Shown here piece by piece: positions 1-5,787 of a DNA stretch of 8,388 bases (its first letter is position 1; the number at the start of each line of letters is the position of its first letter). This DNA is from an uncultured Bacilli bacterium (GTDB taxonomy: Bacteria > Bacillota_I > Bacilli_A > RF39 > UBA660): positions 1 through 8,388 of the forward strand of contig CAKOHQ010000048.1 in assembly GCA_934085875.1 (NCBI GenBank), read 5' to 3'. Below the pieces are notes generated by a model. The model saw only the letters and a program-made list of their open reading frames with translations, was not told the DNA's origin and did no database searches. The translations under genes were made by a program, and so were the position numbers.

Positions 1-18
1 TTATAAGGGTTTGCGAGG

Positions 19-2514
19 TTATTTACCACAACAGTTTTTGTACTTTTTCCCGCTTCCACAAGGACATTTGTCATTTCTTCCAACTTTTTTATCGTTCTTT
101 TTAGGAGATTTTTTTAGTGGTTCTTTAGTGTCATTTGTTTTTTCAACTTTATTAGTTTTAGAATTATTATTTTGAGTTATTTGCATATGAAGTAAGAAGT
201 TAGCTATTTGTTCATCAATAGAATCTTCCATTCTTTCAAATATTTGATATCCTTCCATTGCATAAGCTTGTAATGGATTTGTTTGTGCATAGCCACGTAA
301 TCCAATACCTTCTCTTAATTGTTCCATTGAACTTATATGTTTAACCCATGCTTCATCTATTACTTTTAAAGAAATATGTCTTTCAAAATCATTTATAACT
401 GATTCTGGAATATCTTTAACTTTAGCATTTAATTCTTCAACTATAACATCACTTATTTTATCTGCTACTTCACTAGGATTTTTTGATTTTATTTCATCTA
501 CAGTAATCTTATGACGTCTTAATATATTTGCATTCATATGATTTACTATTGCTTCATAATCATTATCAGTTAAGTATCCTTCTGGAGCGATATGATCGTT
601 TACTAATTTATCTATGAAATCTCTTATAACTTCTATAGAAATGTCGTTAACATTTTCTGAATCTATTAATTCATTTCTTCTATCATAGATTATTTTTCTT
701 TGTTCACTTACTATATTGTCATAATCAAGTAAGTTTTTACGCATATCGTAGTTGTTTCCTTCTACTTTCTTTTGTGCGCCTTCAATTTGACGACTTAAGA
801 ATTTATTAGTTATATCTTGATCTTCTGGATATCCAGTTCTTTTTATAATATCTCTAACTTTTTCTGCACCAAATCTTCTCATTAATTCATCTTCAAAAGA
901 TATAAAGAATTGTGAATACCCTGGGTCTCCTTGACGTCCAGCACGTCCACGTAATTGGTTATCTATACGACGTGATTCATGTCTTTCAGTACCTATTACA
1001 CATAATCCACCTAATTCTTTTACACCAGGTGCAAGTTTGATATCTGTACCACGACCAGCCATGTTAGTTGCAATTGTTATTGCTCCAATTTCACCAGCCT
1101 TAGCAATTATTTCTGCTTCTCTTGCATGATTTTTAGCATTTAATACTTCATGATGTAATTTTTCTTTTTGCAATAATTTACTTAATCTTTCGTTTGATTC
1201 AACAGAAATTGTACCAACTAATATTGGTTGCCCTGTTGCATGAACCTTTTTAATAAATTCAACTATTGCTTTATATTTACCTTTTTCAGTAGAATAAATT
1301 TTATCTACCATATCTTCTCTTATACATGGTCTATTAGTAGGTATTTCAATAACATACATGTTATAAATATCTCTAAATTCTTCTTCCTCTGTTTTTGCAG
1401 TACCGGTCATACCAGCTATTTTTTTATACATTCTAAATAAATTTTGGAATGTTATAGTTGCTAATGTTTGAGTTTCTTCATTAATTTTAACTCCTTCTTT
1501 AGCTTCTATAGCTTGATGTAATCCATCTGAAAATTGTCTCCCTTGCATTAAACGTCCAGTAAATTGATCTACTATTAATACTTCTCCATCTTTAACAACA
1601 TAATCAACGTCATTAGCCATACCATAATTTGCTTTTAATGCTTGATTAATATGATGAACTAATGCAGCATTTTCTACATCATATAAATTATCTAATTTAA
1701 AATGTTTTTCTAATTTTTCTGAACCTTCTTCTGTTAATAAAACAGATTTTGTTTTTTCATCTAAGGTATAATCAGTTTCTTTATTTAATTTTTTAACTGC
1801 TTTATCTGCATCTCTATAAAGGTTTGCTGAATTAAATTTTCCACCTGATATAATTAATGGAGTTCTTGCTTCATCTATTAACATAGAGTCAACTTCATCT
1901 AGAATACAGAAGTTAAGTGGTCTTAAACATCTATCTTCTTTTCTCATTACCATATTATCTCTTAAGTAATCGAAACCTACTTCATTATTTGTTGTATATG
2001 TTATGTCACAATTGTAAACTTTTCTTTTTTCTACAGGAGATAATTCTCTTAAATTAACACCTACACTTATTCCTAAAAATTCAAATATTGGACCCATCCA
2101 TTCTGCGTTACGTTGTGTTAAGTATTCATTTACAGTAATAACGTGTACACCTTCACCAGATAATGCATTTAGGTAAGCTGGTAAGATTGTTGTTAGTGTT
2201 TTACCTTCACCAGTTTTCATTTCTGCTATATTACCAAAATGAATTGCAAGTCCACCTAATAACTGAACATAGAATGGTTTTTCTCCTATCTTTCTATATG
2301 CAGCTTCTCTTGCTGTTGCAAATGCAGGAACTATAATATCATCTAAAGTTTTACCACTAGCAAGTTCTGCTTTTAATTTATCTGTCATTCCTTGTAAATC
2401 TTTATCTGACATTTTAGAATATTCTTCATCTAATGCCTCTATTTCATCTGCAATTTTTCTAAACCTCTTTAATTCTTTATATTCTGTATCTACTAATCTT
2501 TTAATAATTCCCAT
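19..2514 (-). CDS. secA: Preprotein translocase ATPase SecA
   Basis: SecA is the cytoplasmic motor that binds preproteins and drives them through SecYEG by ATP hydrolysis. The 831-residue product is full length for the family (about 840 in Bacillus). Visible motifs: the Q-motif region VQLLGGLAIH near residues 83-92, Walker A MKTGEGKT at 99-106, the DEVD box at 206-209, TNMAGRGTD at 483-491 and QLRGRAGRQGD at 520-530. The preprotein cross-linking domain lies roughly at 220-370. After a lysine- and asparagine-rich linker (about 780-812) the protein ends in a SEC-C zinc motif with ligands C817, C819, C828 and C829. The ATG start is supported by a strong CGGAGGA site (2521-2527) 6 bases upstream. 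It follows hpf, an order common in Bacillota, but hpf has its own terminator and secA its own candidate promoter. Identity is essentially certain. Confidence 0.98.
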   Translation of the reverse strand: MGIIKRLVDTEYKELKRFRKIADEIEALDEEYSKMSDKDLQGMTDKLKAELASGKTLDDIIVPAFATAREAAYRKIGEKPFYVQLLGGLAIHFGNIAEMKTGEGKTLTTILPAYLNALSGEGVHVITVNEYLTQRNAEWMGPIFEFLGISVGVNLRELSPVEKRKVYNCDITYTTNNEVGFDYLRDNMVMRKEDRCLRPLNFCILDEVDSMLIDEARTPLIISGGKFNSANLYRDADKAVKKLNKETDYTLDEKTKSVLLTEEGSEKLEKHFKLDNLYDVENAALVHHINQALKANYGMANDVDYVVKDGEVLIVDQFTGRLMQGRQFSDGLHQAIEAKEGVKINEETQTLATITFQNLFRMYKKIAGMTGTAKTEEEEFRDIYNMYVIEIPTNRPCIREDMVDKIYSTEKGKYKAIVEFIKKVHATGQPILVGTISVESNERLSKLLQKEKLHHEVLNAKNHAREAEIIAKAGEIGAITIATNMAGRGTDIKLAPGVKELGGLCVIGTERHESRRIDNQLRGRAGRQGDPGYSQFFISFEDELMRRFGAEKVRDIIKRTGYPEDQDITNKFLSRQIEGAQKKVEGNNYDMRKNLLDYDNIVSEQRKIIYDRRNELIDSENVNDISIEVIRDFIDKLVNDHIAPEGYLTDNDYEAIVNHMNANILRRHKITVDEIKSKNPSEVADKISDVIVEELNAKVKDIPESVINDFERHISLKVIDEAWVKHISSMEQLREGIGLRGYAQTNPLQAYAMEGYQIFERMEDSIDEQIANFLLHMQITQNNNSKTNKVEKTNDTKEPLKKSPKKNDKKVGRNDKCPCGSGKKYKNCCGK

Positions 2515-2536
2515 ATTAATTCCTCCGATAATATAT

Positions 2537-2545
2537 ATTATAACA
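2537..2545 (-). promoter_or_regulatory. secA promoter, extended -10
   Basis: On the minus strand the sequence TGTTATAAT is a perfect TATAAT with an upstream TG one base away, i.e. an extended -10 element. The position 17 bp further upstream reads TGCAAA, a poor -35 that falls inside the hpf terminator loop, so the extended -10 probably carries the recognition. The start site would lie near 2530, leaving a very short leader that begins just before the ribosome binding site. Confidence 0.6.
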
Positions 2546-2548
2546 TAG

Positions 2549-2571
2549 AAAAAAAGAGTTTTGCACTCTTA
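2549..2571 (-). terminator. Intrinsic terminator of hpf
   Basis: On the minus strand, AAGAGT and ACTCTT form a 6-bp stem around the loop GCAAA, followed by a run of T. The hpf stop codon (2569-2571) forms the start of the stem. The stem is short, so termination may be partial and some hpf transcripts may continue into secA. Confidence 0.7.
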
Positions 2572-3108
2572 ATTTGAATTTAATATACCAAATTTACCAT
2601 CTTTTCTTCTATAAAGTACTGAAATGCAGTCTTCATCAATATTTTTGAACATAAAGAAGTCATGATTTAGTAATTCCATTTGTAAAATTGCTTCATCTTC
2701 GTCCATAGGTTTTACATCAATTGTTTTTCTTTTAACAATCAAATCTTCTTCTTCATCAGCATCTTGTTCAAATTCTTCTATGAAATCAAAATTGAAATCC
2801 ATAAAATTTTCTTTTTTGTATCTATCATTTAATCTTGTTTTATTTTTTCTTATTTGTCTTTCTAATTTATCTAATACCAAATCTATCGCAGCATATAAAT
2901 CATCATTTCTTTCTTCTGCACGTAAAGTATATTTATTAGTTGGTATAGTTATTTCAATAATTTCTTTATTATTAGCTACTTTGACTATTACTTTTGCTTC
3001 AATATCATCATTATCAAAATACTTTTCTAGTCTTTTTGTTTTATCTTCAATATAATTTTTTATAGCATCAGTAACAACTAATTTATCTCCTCTAATATTT
3101 AATTTCAT
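2569..3108 (-). CDS. hpf: Ribosome hibernation promoting factor, long form
   Basis: Long HPF binds the 30S subunit in the mRNA/tRNA channel and pairs two 70S ribosomes into inactive 100S dimers in stationary phase or stress. The 179-residue product has the N-terminal S30AE/RaiA domain (about 1-100; MKLNIRGDKLVVTDAIKNYI at the start), an acidic linker (about 110-125, rich in D and E), and a C-terminal dimerisation domain (about 126-178). The latter carries the family signature KPMDEDEAILQMELLNHDFF and YRRKDGKFG. The long form is standard in Bacillota; short HPF/YfiA forms lack the C-terminal domain. The ATG is preceded by GGAGAG (3116-3121) with 7-base spacing. It lies between csp and secA on the same strand, with its own promoter and terminator. 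Confidence 0.96.
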   Translation of the reverse strand: MKLNIRGDKLVVTDAIKNYIEDKTKRLEKYFDNDDIEAKVIVKVANNKEIIEITIPTNKYTLRAEERNDDLYAAIDLVLDKLERQIRKNKTRLNDRYKKENFMDFNFDFIEEFEQDADEEEDLIVKRKTIDVKPMDEDEAILQMELLNHDFFMFKNIDEDCISVLYRRKDGKFGILNSN

Positions 3109-3128
3109 ATTATCACTCTCCTATTTAG

Positions 3129-3157
3129 ATTATATCAAAATAAGAAAAAAACTACAA
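3129..3157 (-). promoter_or_regulatory. hpf promoter, -35 overlapping the csp stop codon
   Basis: Minus-strand TTGTAG (3157-3152), 17-bp spacer, TATAAT (3134-3129), with TG one base upstream of the -10 (extended -10). The TAG of the -35 hexamer is the csp stop codon, and the spacer contains the T-tract of the csp terminator. The hexamer fit and exact spacing make this a convincing vegetative promoter. Confidence 0.75.
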
Positions 3158-3167
3158 TACTGTAGTT
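3145..3167 (-). terminator. Intrinsic terminator of the cold-shock gene
   Basis: On the minus strand, AACTACA and TGTAGTT form a 7-bp stem with the four-base loop GTAT, directly followed by T residues (3151-3145, part shared with the stem). The last codons and stop of csp lie in the hairpin. Confidence 0.75.
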
Positions 3168-3367
3168 AATTCAACTTCACAAACATCTATTGCTTGTAAA
3201 CCTTTTCCAGTTTCGATTAATTTGAAGTCTACAATGTCTCCTTCTTTAAGAGTTTTGTATCCATCTTTTTTAATAGCTGAATAATGAACGAATATGTCTT
3301 CAAGATCATTATATTCTATGAAACCATATCCTTTCTCATTATTAAACCACTTAACCTTACCGCGCAC
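3152..3367 (-). CDS. csp: Cold-shock-domain RNA-binding protein, Csp family
   Basis: Small OB-fold nucleic-acid chaperone of the CspA/CspB type, which binds single-stranded RNA and DNA and melts secondary structure. The family core is clear: GKVKWFN near the start, RNP1-like KGYGFIEY, then RNP2-like DIFVHYSAI, and a typical C-terminal strand region (GDIVDFKLIETGKGLQAIDV). I place the start at the GTG at 3365-3367, giving 71 residues beginning MRGKVKWFN. An in-frame ATG at 3374-3376 would give 74, but the ribosome binding site GAGAGG (3377-3382) touches that ATG with no spacing, whereas it lies 9 bases from the GTG. The paralogue (CspA, B, C...) cannot be told from sequence alone. A long leader lies upstream, as is common for this family. 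Confidence 0.93.
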   Translation of the reverse strand: MRGKVKWFNNEKGYGFIEYNDLEDIFVHYSAIKKDGYKTLKEGDIVDFKLIETGKGLQAIDVCEVELTTVL

Positions 3368-3376
3368 ACCAATCAT

Positions 3377-3382
3377 CCTCTC
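3377..3382 (-). promoter_or_regulatory. csp ribosome binding site that decides the start
   Basis: Minus-strand GAGAGG directly abuts the upstream ATG (3376), leaving no spacer, but sits 9 bases before the in-frame GTG at 3367. This favours GTG initiation. Confidence 0.65.
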
Positions 3383-3430
3383 TTTTAAATTTTTTTACTG
3401 CGTTCACAGCCTCGATACTAAACTTAATAC

Positions 3431-3440
3431 TTGTCGACAA
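3431..3440. repeat. Perfect 10-bp palindrome in the csp leader
   Basis: TTGTCGACAA is a perfect inverted repeat in a very AT-rich intergenic region, between the csp start and its candidate promoters. It could be a dimeric repressor operator or a small RNA hairpin. No known regulator consensus fits that I recognise. Confidence 0.4.
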
Positions 3441-3473
3441 TTTACTTTATTTTTCTCTCACAGTGACATCTTA

Positions 3474-3523
3474 AGTATATCATATATAATACGTATTATT
3501 TTAACCACTTCTAGAATAATCAA
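3474..3523 (-). promoter_or_regulatory. Candidate csp promoters with long leader
   Basis: Two minus-strand candidates overlap here. The first is TTGATT (3523-3518), a 17-bp spacer and AATAAT (3500-3495). The second is an extended -10, TGATATACT (3482-3474), without a good -35. Either would give a csp leader of roughly 90-120 bases, which contains the TTGTCGACAA palindrome and a small CTGT-GAAC-GCAG hairpin (3399-3410). Long structured leaders are usual for cold-shock genes. Which start is used cannot be told by eye. Confidence 0.4.
3486..3499. repeat. Perfect 14-bp palindrome at the csp promoter
   Basis: ATAATACGTATTAT is perfectly self-complementary. It overlaps the -10 of one candidate csp promoter and lies just upstream of the other, an operator-like position. 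A further inverted repeat, AATTTTAA-GTT-TTAAAATT, occupies 3522-3540, but it is pure AT apart from one base in the spacer and carries less weight. Confidence 0.4.
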
Positions 3524-3573
3524 TTTTAAGTTTTAAAATTAAATATATATAATTTTTGGTTTCTTTTATTTAG

Positions 3574-3603
3574 TTTAAACTTAATTTTAATGATTTAAAA
3601 CTT
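3574..3603. promoter_or_regulatory. Candidate AgrA (LytTR) direct repeat upstream of agrB
   Basis: TTTAAACTT (3574-3582) and TTTAAAACTT (3594-3603) share AAACTT with exactly 21 bp between copies, two helical turns. LytTR regulators such as AgrA bind pairs of about 9-bp direct repeats with a 12-13 bp gap. On the minus strand the first copy reads TAAGTTTAA, close to the staphylococcal AgrA half-site pattern around GTT. The pair ends next to the -35 position of the agrB promoter, as expected of an activator site. The low-complexity AT background limits confidence. Confidence 0.4.
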
Positions 3604-3636
3604 TTGCGATTTTTCTTTTGTTTTTTGGTTTATAAT
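3604..3636 (+). promoter_or_regulatory. agrBD promoter with over-long spacer
   Basis: A perfect TATAAT (3631-3636) precedes agrB. The best -35-like hexamer, TTGCGA (3604-3609), lies 21 bp away, longer than the optimal 17; the hexamer at 17 bp is GATTTT. The spacer contains an imperfect 14-bp tandem repeat (CTTTTG at 3601-3606 and 3615-3620). A good -10 with poor -35 placement fits an activator-dependent promoter, as known for agr P2 in Staphylococcus. Confidence 0.5.
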
Positions 3637-3657
3637 TTTTATTGTAAGGAATAAATT

Positions 3658-4266
3658 ATGAAAGAAAAAGTAGTAGATAATATTATGAATAATATTAAAA
3701 ATAATACTAGTAATTTATCTTCCACTAAATTAGCTGAAATAAGATATGGACTTTATGGGTTGTATTCGTTATTAACTAAAACGTCGGTTGTAATATTACT
3801 TGCAATTATTCTTAATATATTCAAAGAATTTATTATATTTTTAATATTTTATAGTTTTTTAAGAGGAGTTGGATATGGATGTCATGCTAAGACCAATTTA
3901 CAATGTTGGATATTTAGTACCGTTCTTCTTCTTGGAATTCCACTAGTATCAATTAATATAAATATTAGTGAAAATATTAAAGTTATAATATGGTTAATCT
4001 TATTTATAAATTTTTTGGTTTTTGCTCCTGCTGATACAGAAAAAAGACCAATGATAAATAAGATTAGGAAGGTAAAATTTAAAAGTGCTATATTACTATT
4101 AAGTTTTATATATTTATACTTAATAATTAAATTTGAAAATATTAGTAATTTAATTATCGGAAGTATGATTTTAGAGGGAATTTTGGTTAATCCATTAGGT
4201 TATATTCTAATGAGACAAAAAGTAAGGTTTAAATTAAATAATATAAATTTGTTTAAACAAAAATAG
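3658..4266 (+). CDS. agrB: AgrB, autoinducer-peptide processing cysteine endopeptidase
   Basis: AgrB is a membrane protein that cleaves the C-terminal tail from the AgrD precursor and helps form the cyclic signal peptide. The 202-residue product shows the family signature LRGVGYGCHAKTNLQC: catalytic His76 and Cys83 are 7 apart, matching H77/C84 of Staphylococcus aureus, after the conserved Arg69. A second family block, FAPADTEKRPM (122-132), follows. Hydrophobic segments lie roughly at 42-55, 58-68, 85-100, 107-124, 142-157 and 162-180, with basic loops between. The ATG has AAGGA (3646-3650) 7 bases upstream. It is followed after 16 bases by agrD and is divergent from csp. The candidate AgrA repeats upstream suggest autoregulation. 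Identity is firm; the peptide it handles is unusual (see agrD). Confidence 0.95.
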   Translation: MKEKVVDNIMNNIKNNTSNLSSTKLAEIRYGLYGLYSLLTKTSVVILLAIILNIFKEFIIFLIFYSFLRGVGYGCHAKTNLQCWIFSTVLLLGIPLVSININISENIKVIIWLILFINFLVFAPADTEKRPMINKIRKVKFKSAILLLSFIYLYLIIKFENISNLIIGSMILEGILVNPLGYILMRQKVRFKLNNINLFKQK

Positions 4267-4282
4267 ATTGGAGGTAAATAAG

Positions 4283-4387
4283 ATGTTAGAACTATTATCT
4301 AAATTAGGTGCTGCTATCGCTGCTACACCATTCACTTTATTCTTAGTTTTTGATGAACCAGAATGTCCTGAATCTCTAATTAAATAA
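4283..4387 (+). CDS. agrD: AgrD, cyclic autoinducer peptide precursor lacking a core cysteine
   Basis: A 34-codon gene with strong GGAGG (4270-4274) 8 bases before the ATG and 16 bases after agrB. The product has the three AgrD parts. An amphipathic N-terminal leader (MLELLSKLGAAIAA) should hold it at the membrane. A hydrophobic core follows, TPFTLFLVF (15-23). The C-terminal tail DEPECPESLIK matches the conserved DEPExPEEL segment recognised by AgrB. Lined up with S. aureus AgrD (IAA, then YSTCDFIM, then DEVEVP), cleavage should follow Phe23. The ring-forming cysteine expected five residues from that end is replaced by Leu19; Thr18 is one position earlier. The only cysteine, Cys28, is in the tail at the variable position of the motif. 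I infer a threonine lactone, or an uncyclised peptide; the sequence cannot decide. Identity as AgrD is supported by architecture and by its place next to agrB. Confidence 0.92.
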   Translation: MLELLSKLGAAIAATPFTLFLVFDEPECPESLIK

Positions 4388-4403
4388 TTACTATCTTATG
4401 TTA

Positions 4404-4435
4404 AAATGTGGATAATTATTAATTCACATTTTTTT
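4404..4435 (+). terminator. Intrinsic terminator of agrBD
   Basis: AAATGTGGAT (4404-4413) pairs with ATTCACATTT (4422-4431) as a 10-bp stem with one G-U pair and an 8-base loop, followed by a seven-T run (4429-4435). It lies 16 bases after the agrD stop and ends the plus-strand unit before it meets agrC. Confidence 0.85.
4407..4415 (-). promoter_or_regulatory. Exact DnaA-box 9-mer in the agrD terminator
   Basis: Minus strand reads TTATCCACA, the classical DnaA-box consensus, within the left arm and loop of the terminator. Binding is possible, but the sequence may simply serve the hairpin. Confidence 0.35.
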
Positions 4436-4466
4436 GTTACATAAATTTTGAAAAATGGAAAGAATG

Positions 4467-4514
4467 AAAAAAAGAGATGTAGAGAAAATATATTATTTTA
4501 TGCACATCTCTTTT
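4467..4514 (-). terminator. Intrinsic terminator of agrAC
   Basis: AAAAGAGATGT (minus 4514-4504) pairs perfectly with ACATCTCTTTT (minus 4480-4470), an 11-bp stem, followed by a T run at 4473-4467. The 23-base loop contains a second small inverted repeat (AAAATA-TAT-TATTTT, 4485-4499) that can stack on the stem. The stem takes in most of the agrC stop codon. It stands tail to tail with the agrBD terminator. Confidence 0.85.
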
Positions 4515-5787
4515 AATTATTGTTGTTATAAACTATTTTTACTATAAAAATGTCGTCTCTTATTTCAAATAATGTTTTTATACTTTTATTTTTAATTTTA
4601 CTCATATAATTTAAGCCAATTCCTGATTTTATTTTCTTTGTACTATAATTTTTTTCACCTAATTTGTTAATATTAATTGAGTTGTTAAATTTGTTAATTA
4701 TTGTTATTTTTGTATATTCATTTTCTTCACTTATGTTGATTACGATTATTCCGTTTTTTACATTATTTTGAGCATCAATTGCATTATCTAATACAATTCC
4801 TAAAATTTCACATAAATCAAGATAATCTTTTTCTCTTATTTTCACTTCATTACGAGAATTAATATTTACCTTAATATCTTTTTGCTTAGCTTCAGACATT
4901 TTTAAGAATATTAATCCTTGTAACCCTTCCGGTACACTGTTTATATCATTTAACCAATCATAATTTTTATAATATTTCGTTATCAAAGAATTAATTTTTT
5001 TCTGTTTTTCTTCAGGCAAATCGGTTTTTATTGAGAATAATTCATTCTTTAAATTATGTTTTAATTCTTTAAATTGATCTATTGTTTCCTGATATAAATG
5101 GTAACTTTTCATTAATTCATCATTTTTTATTTGTAGCGTTTTTATATTTAATTTAAATTTTATTATTGTACTAGTTGATAATATTATTAGTAGAATAGAT
5201 ATAACTATAAAATAAATATAATAGTAATTATTAAAATCTTTACTTCTAAAGTAAAATATACAATTTAATACAAAAACTGTGATTATCAAGATAATTTCAA
5301 AATTTATATATTCTGTCATTGTATTAGTTAATTTATTTATAATTTTTTTTATTTTGTTTATTGTTAAAACTTTATAGGCTAAAAAGATTTCGAAAATAGA
5401 ATATATTATTTTTATGTAATAATGATTATAATTTAAATTTTTTATGTTATCTATATTTATTAACAATATTAATGATAATAGTAATTCAATTATACTAAAG
5501 CCAATAATTAGTATTATAGCAAATGTAAATGAATCTTTAATATTTACTTTGTAATATAAGCTATAAAGTGTAGTATATATAAGAACACAGCATAAGACTT
5601 TAATCTCAGTCAAATTATATATATTGTTTAACAAAAGTATTAATGAAGTAGCAATAATGATGCTAATTTTTTGCATATTTATTTTTCCTTCACTTTTTAA
5701 ATTACTTATTTCCTTAAAGCATTTCAATAACATAATTACCATAATTATTTCGAATATAAAATATAAGAAAAGTGTATATGCATTCAT
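4513..5787 (-). CDS. agrC: AgrC, peptide-sensing membrane histidine kinase
   Basis: Receptor kinase of the HPK10 type that should detect the AgrD-derived peptide outside the cell and phosphorylate AgrA. The 424-residue product starts with a polytopic sensor of about six or seven hydrophobic segments (roughly 4-24, 40-55, 62-79, 86-111, 122-142, 162-180, 188-209). A coiled linker and the cytoplasmic kinase domain follow. The phospho-acceptor box is FKELKHNLKNEL with His244; the usual family form is RHDxxN, so Asn replaces Asp after the histidine. The N box LGIVLDNAIDA (Asn335) and a reduced G box SGIGLNYM (388-395) are present, in the GHKL arrangement typical of AgrC/FsrC. The ATG overlaps the agrA stop by four bases (ATGA) and has AGAGGTG (5795-5801) inside the end of agrA, suggesting translational coupling. 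The kinase call is firm; the AgrC label rests on neighbours and architecture. Confidence 0.92.
   Translation of the reverse strand: MNAYTLFLYFIFEIIMVIMLLKCFKEISNLKSEGKINMQKISIIIATSLILLLNNIYNLTEIKVLCCVLIYTTLYSLYYKVNIKDSFTFAIILIIGFSIIELLLSLILLINIDNIKNLNYNHYYIKIIYSIFEIFLAYKVLTINKIKKIINKLTNTMTEYINFEIILIITVFVLNCIFYFRSKDFNNYYYIYFIVISILLIILSTSTIIKFKLNIKTLQIKNDELMKSYHLYQETIDQFKELKHNLKNELFSIKTDLPEEKQKKINSLITKYYKNYDWLNDINSVPEGLQGLIFLKMSEAKQKDIKVNINSRNEVKIREKDYLDLCEILGIVLDNAIDAQNNVKNGIIVINISEENEYTKITIINKFNNSININKLGEKNYSTKKIKSGIGLNYMSKIKNKSIKTLFEIRDDIFIVKIVYNNNN

Noticed and set aside
1..18. Start of a gene after secA, such as prfB
   Set aside because: In many Bacillota prfB follows secA, but only 18 bases remain and they contain no recognisable start or ribosome binding site.
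1228..1440. Plus-strand open frame opposite secA
   Set aside because: It is antisense to a conserved part of secA, rich in Phe/Asn/Ile as expected of a shadow, and has no ribosome binding site or recognisable family.
2780..3055. Plus-strand open frame opposite hpf, apparently hydrophobic
   Set aside because: The hydrophobic look comes from antisense reading of lysine- and glutamate-rich codons in hpf; there is no ribosome binding site or homology I recognise.
3294..3536. Plus-strand open frame across the csp start and leader
   Set aside because: It overlaps csp antisense and runs through the promoter region; composition does not look coding.
3522..3540. AATTTTAA-GTT-TTAAAATT as an operator
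   Set aside because: Both arms are pure AT in an AT-rich region, so such repeats arise easily by chance; recorded only as context.
4364..4369. Cys28 of AgrD as the thiolactone residue
   Set aside because: It sits inside DEPECPE, which aligns with the conserved C-terminal AgrB recognition tail, downstream of the expected cleavage site. A ring from it would include the tail and break the family pattern.
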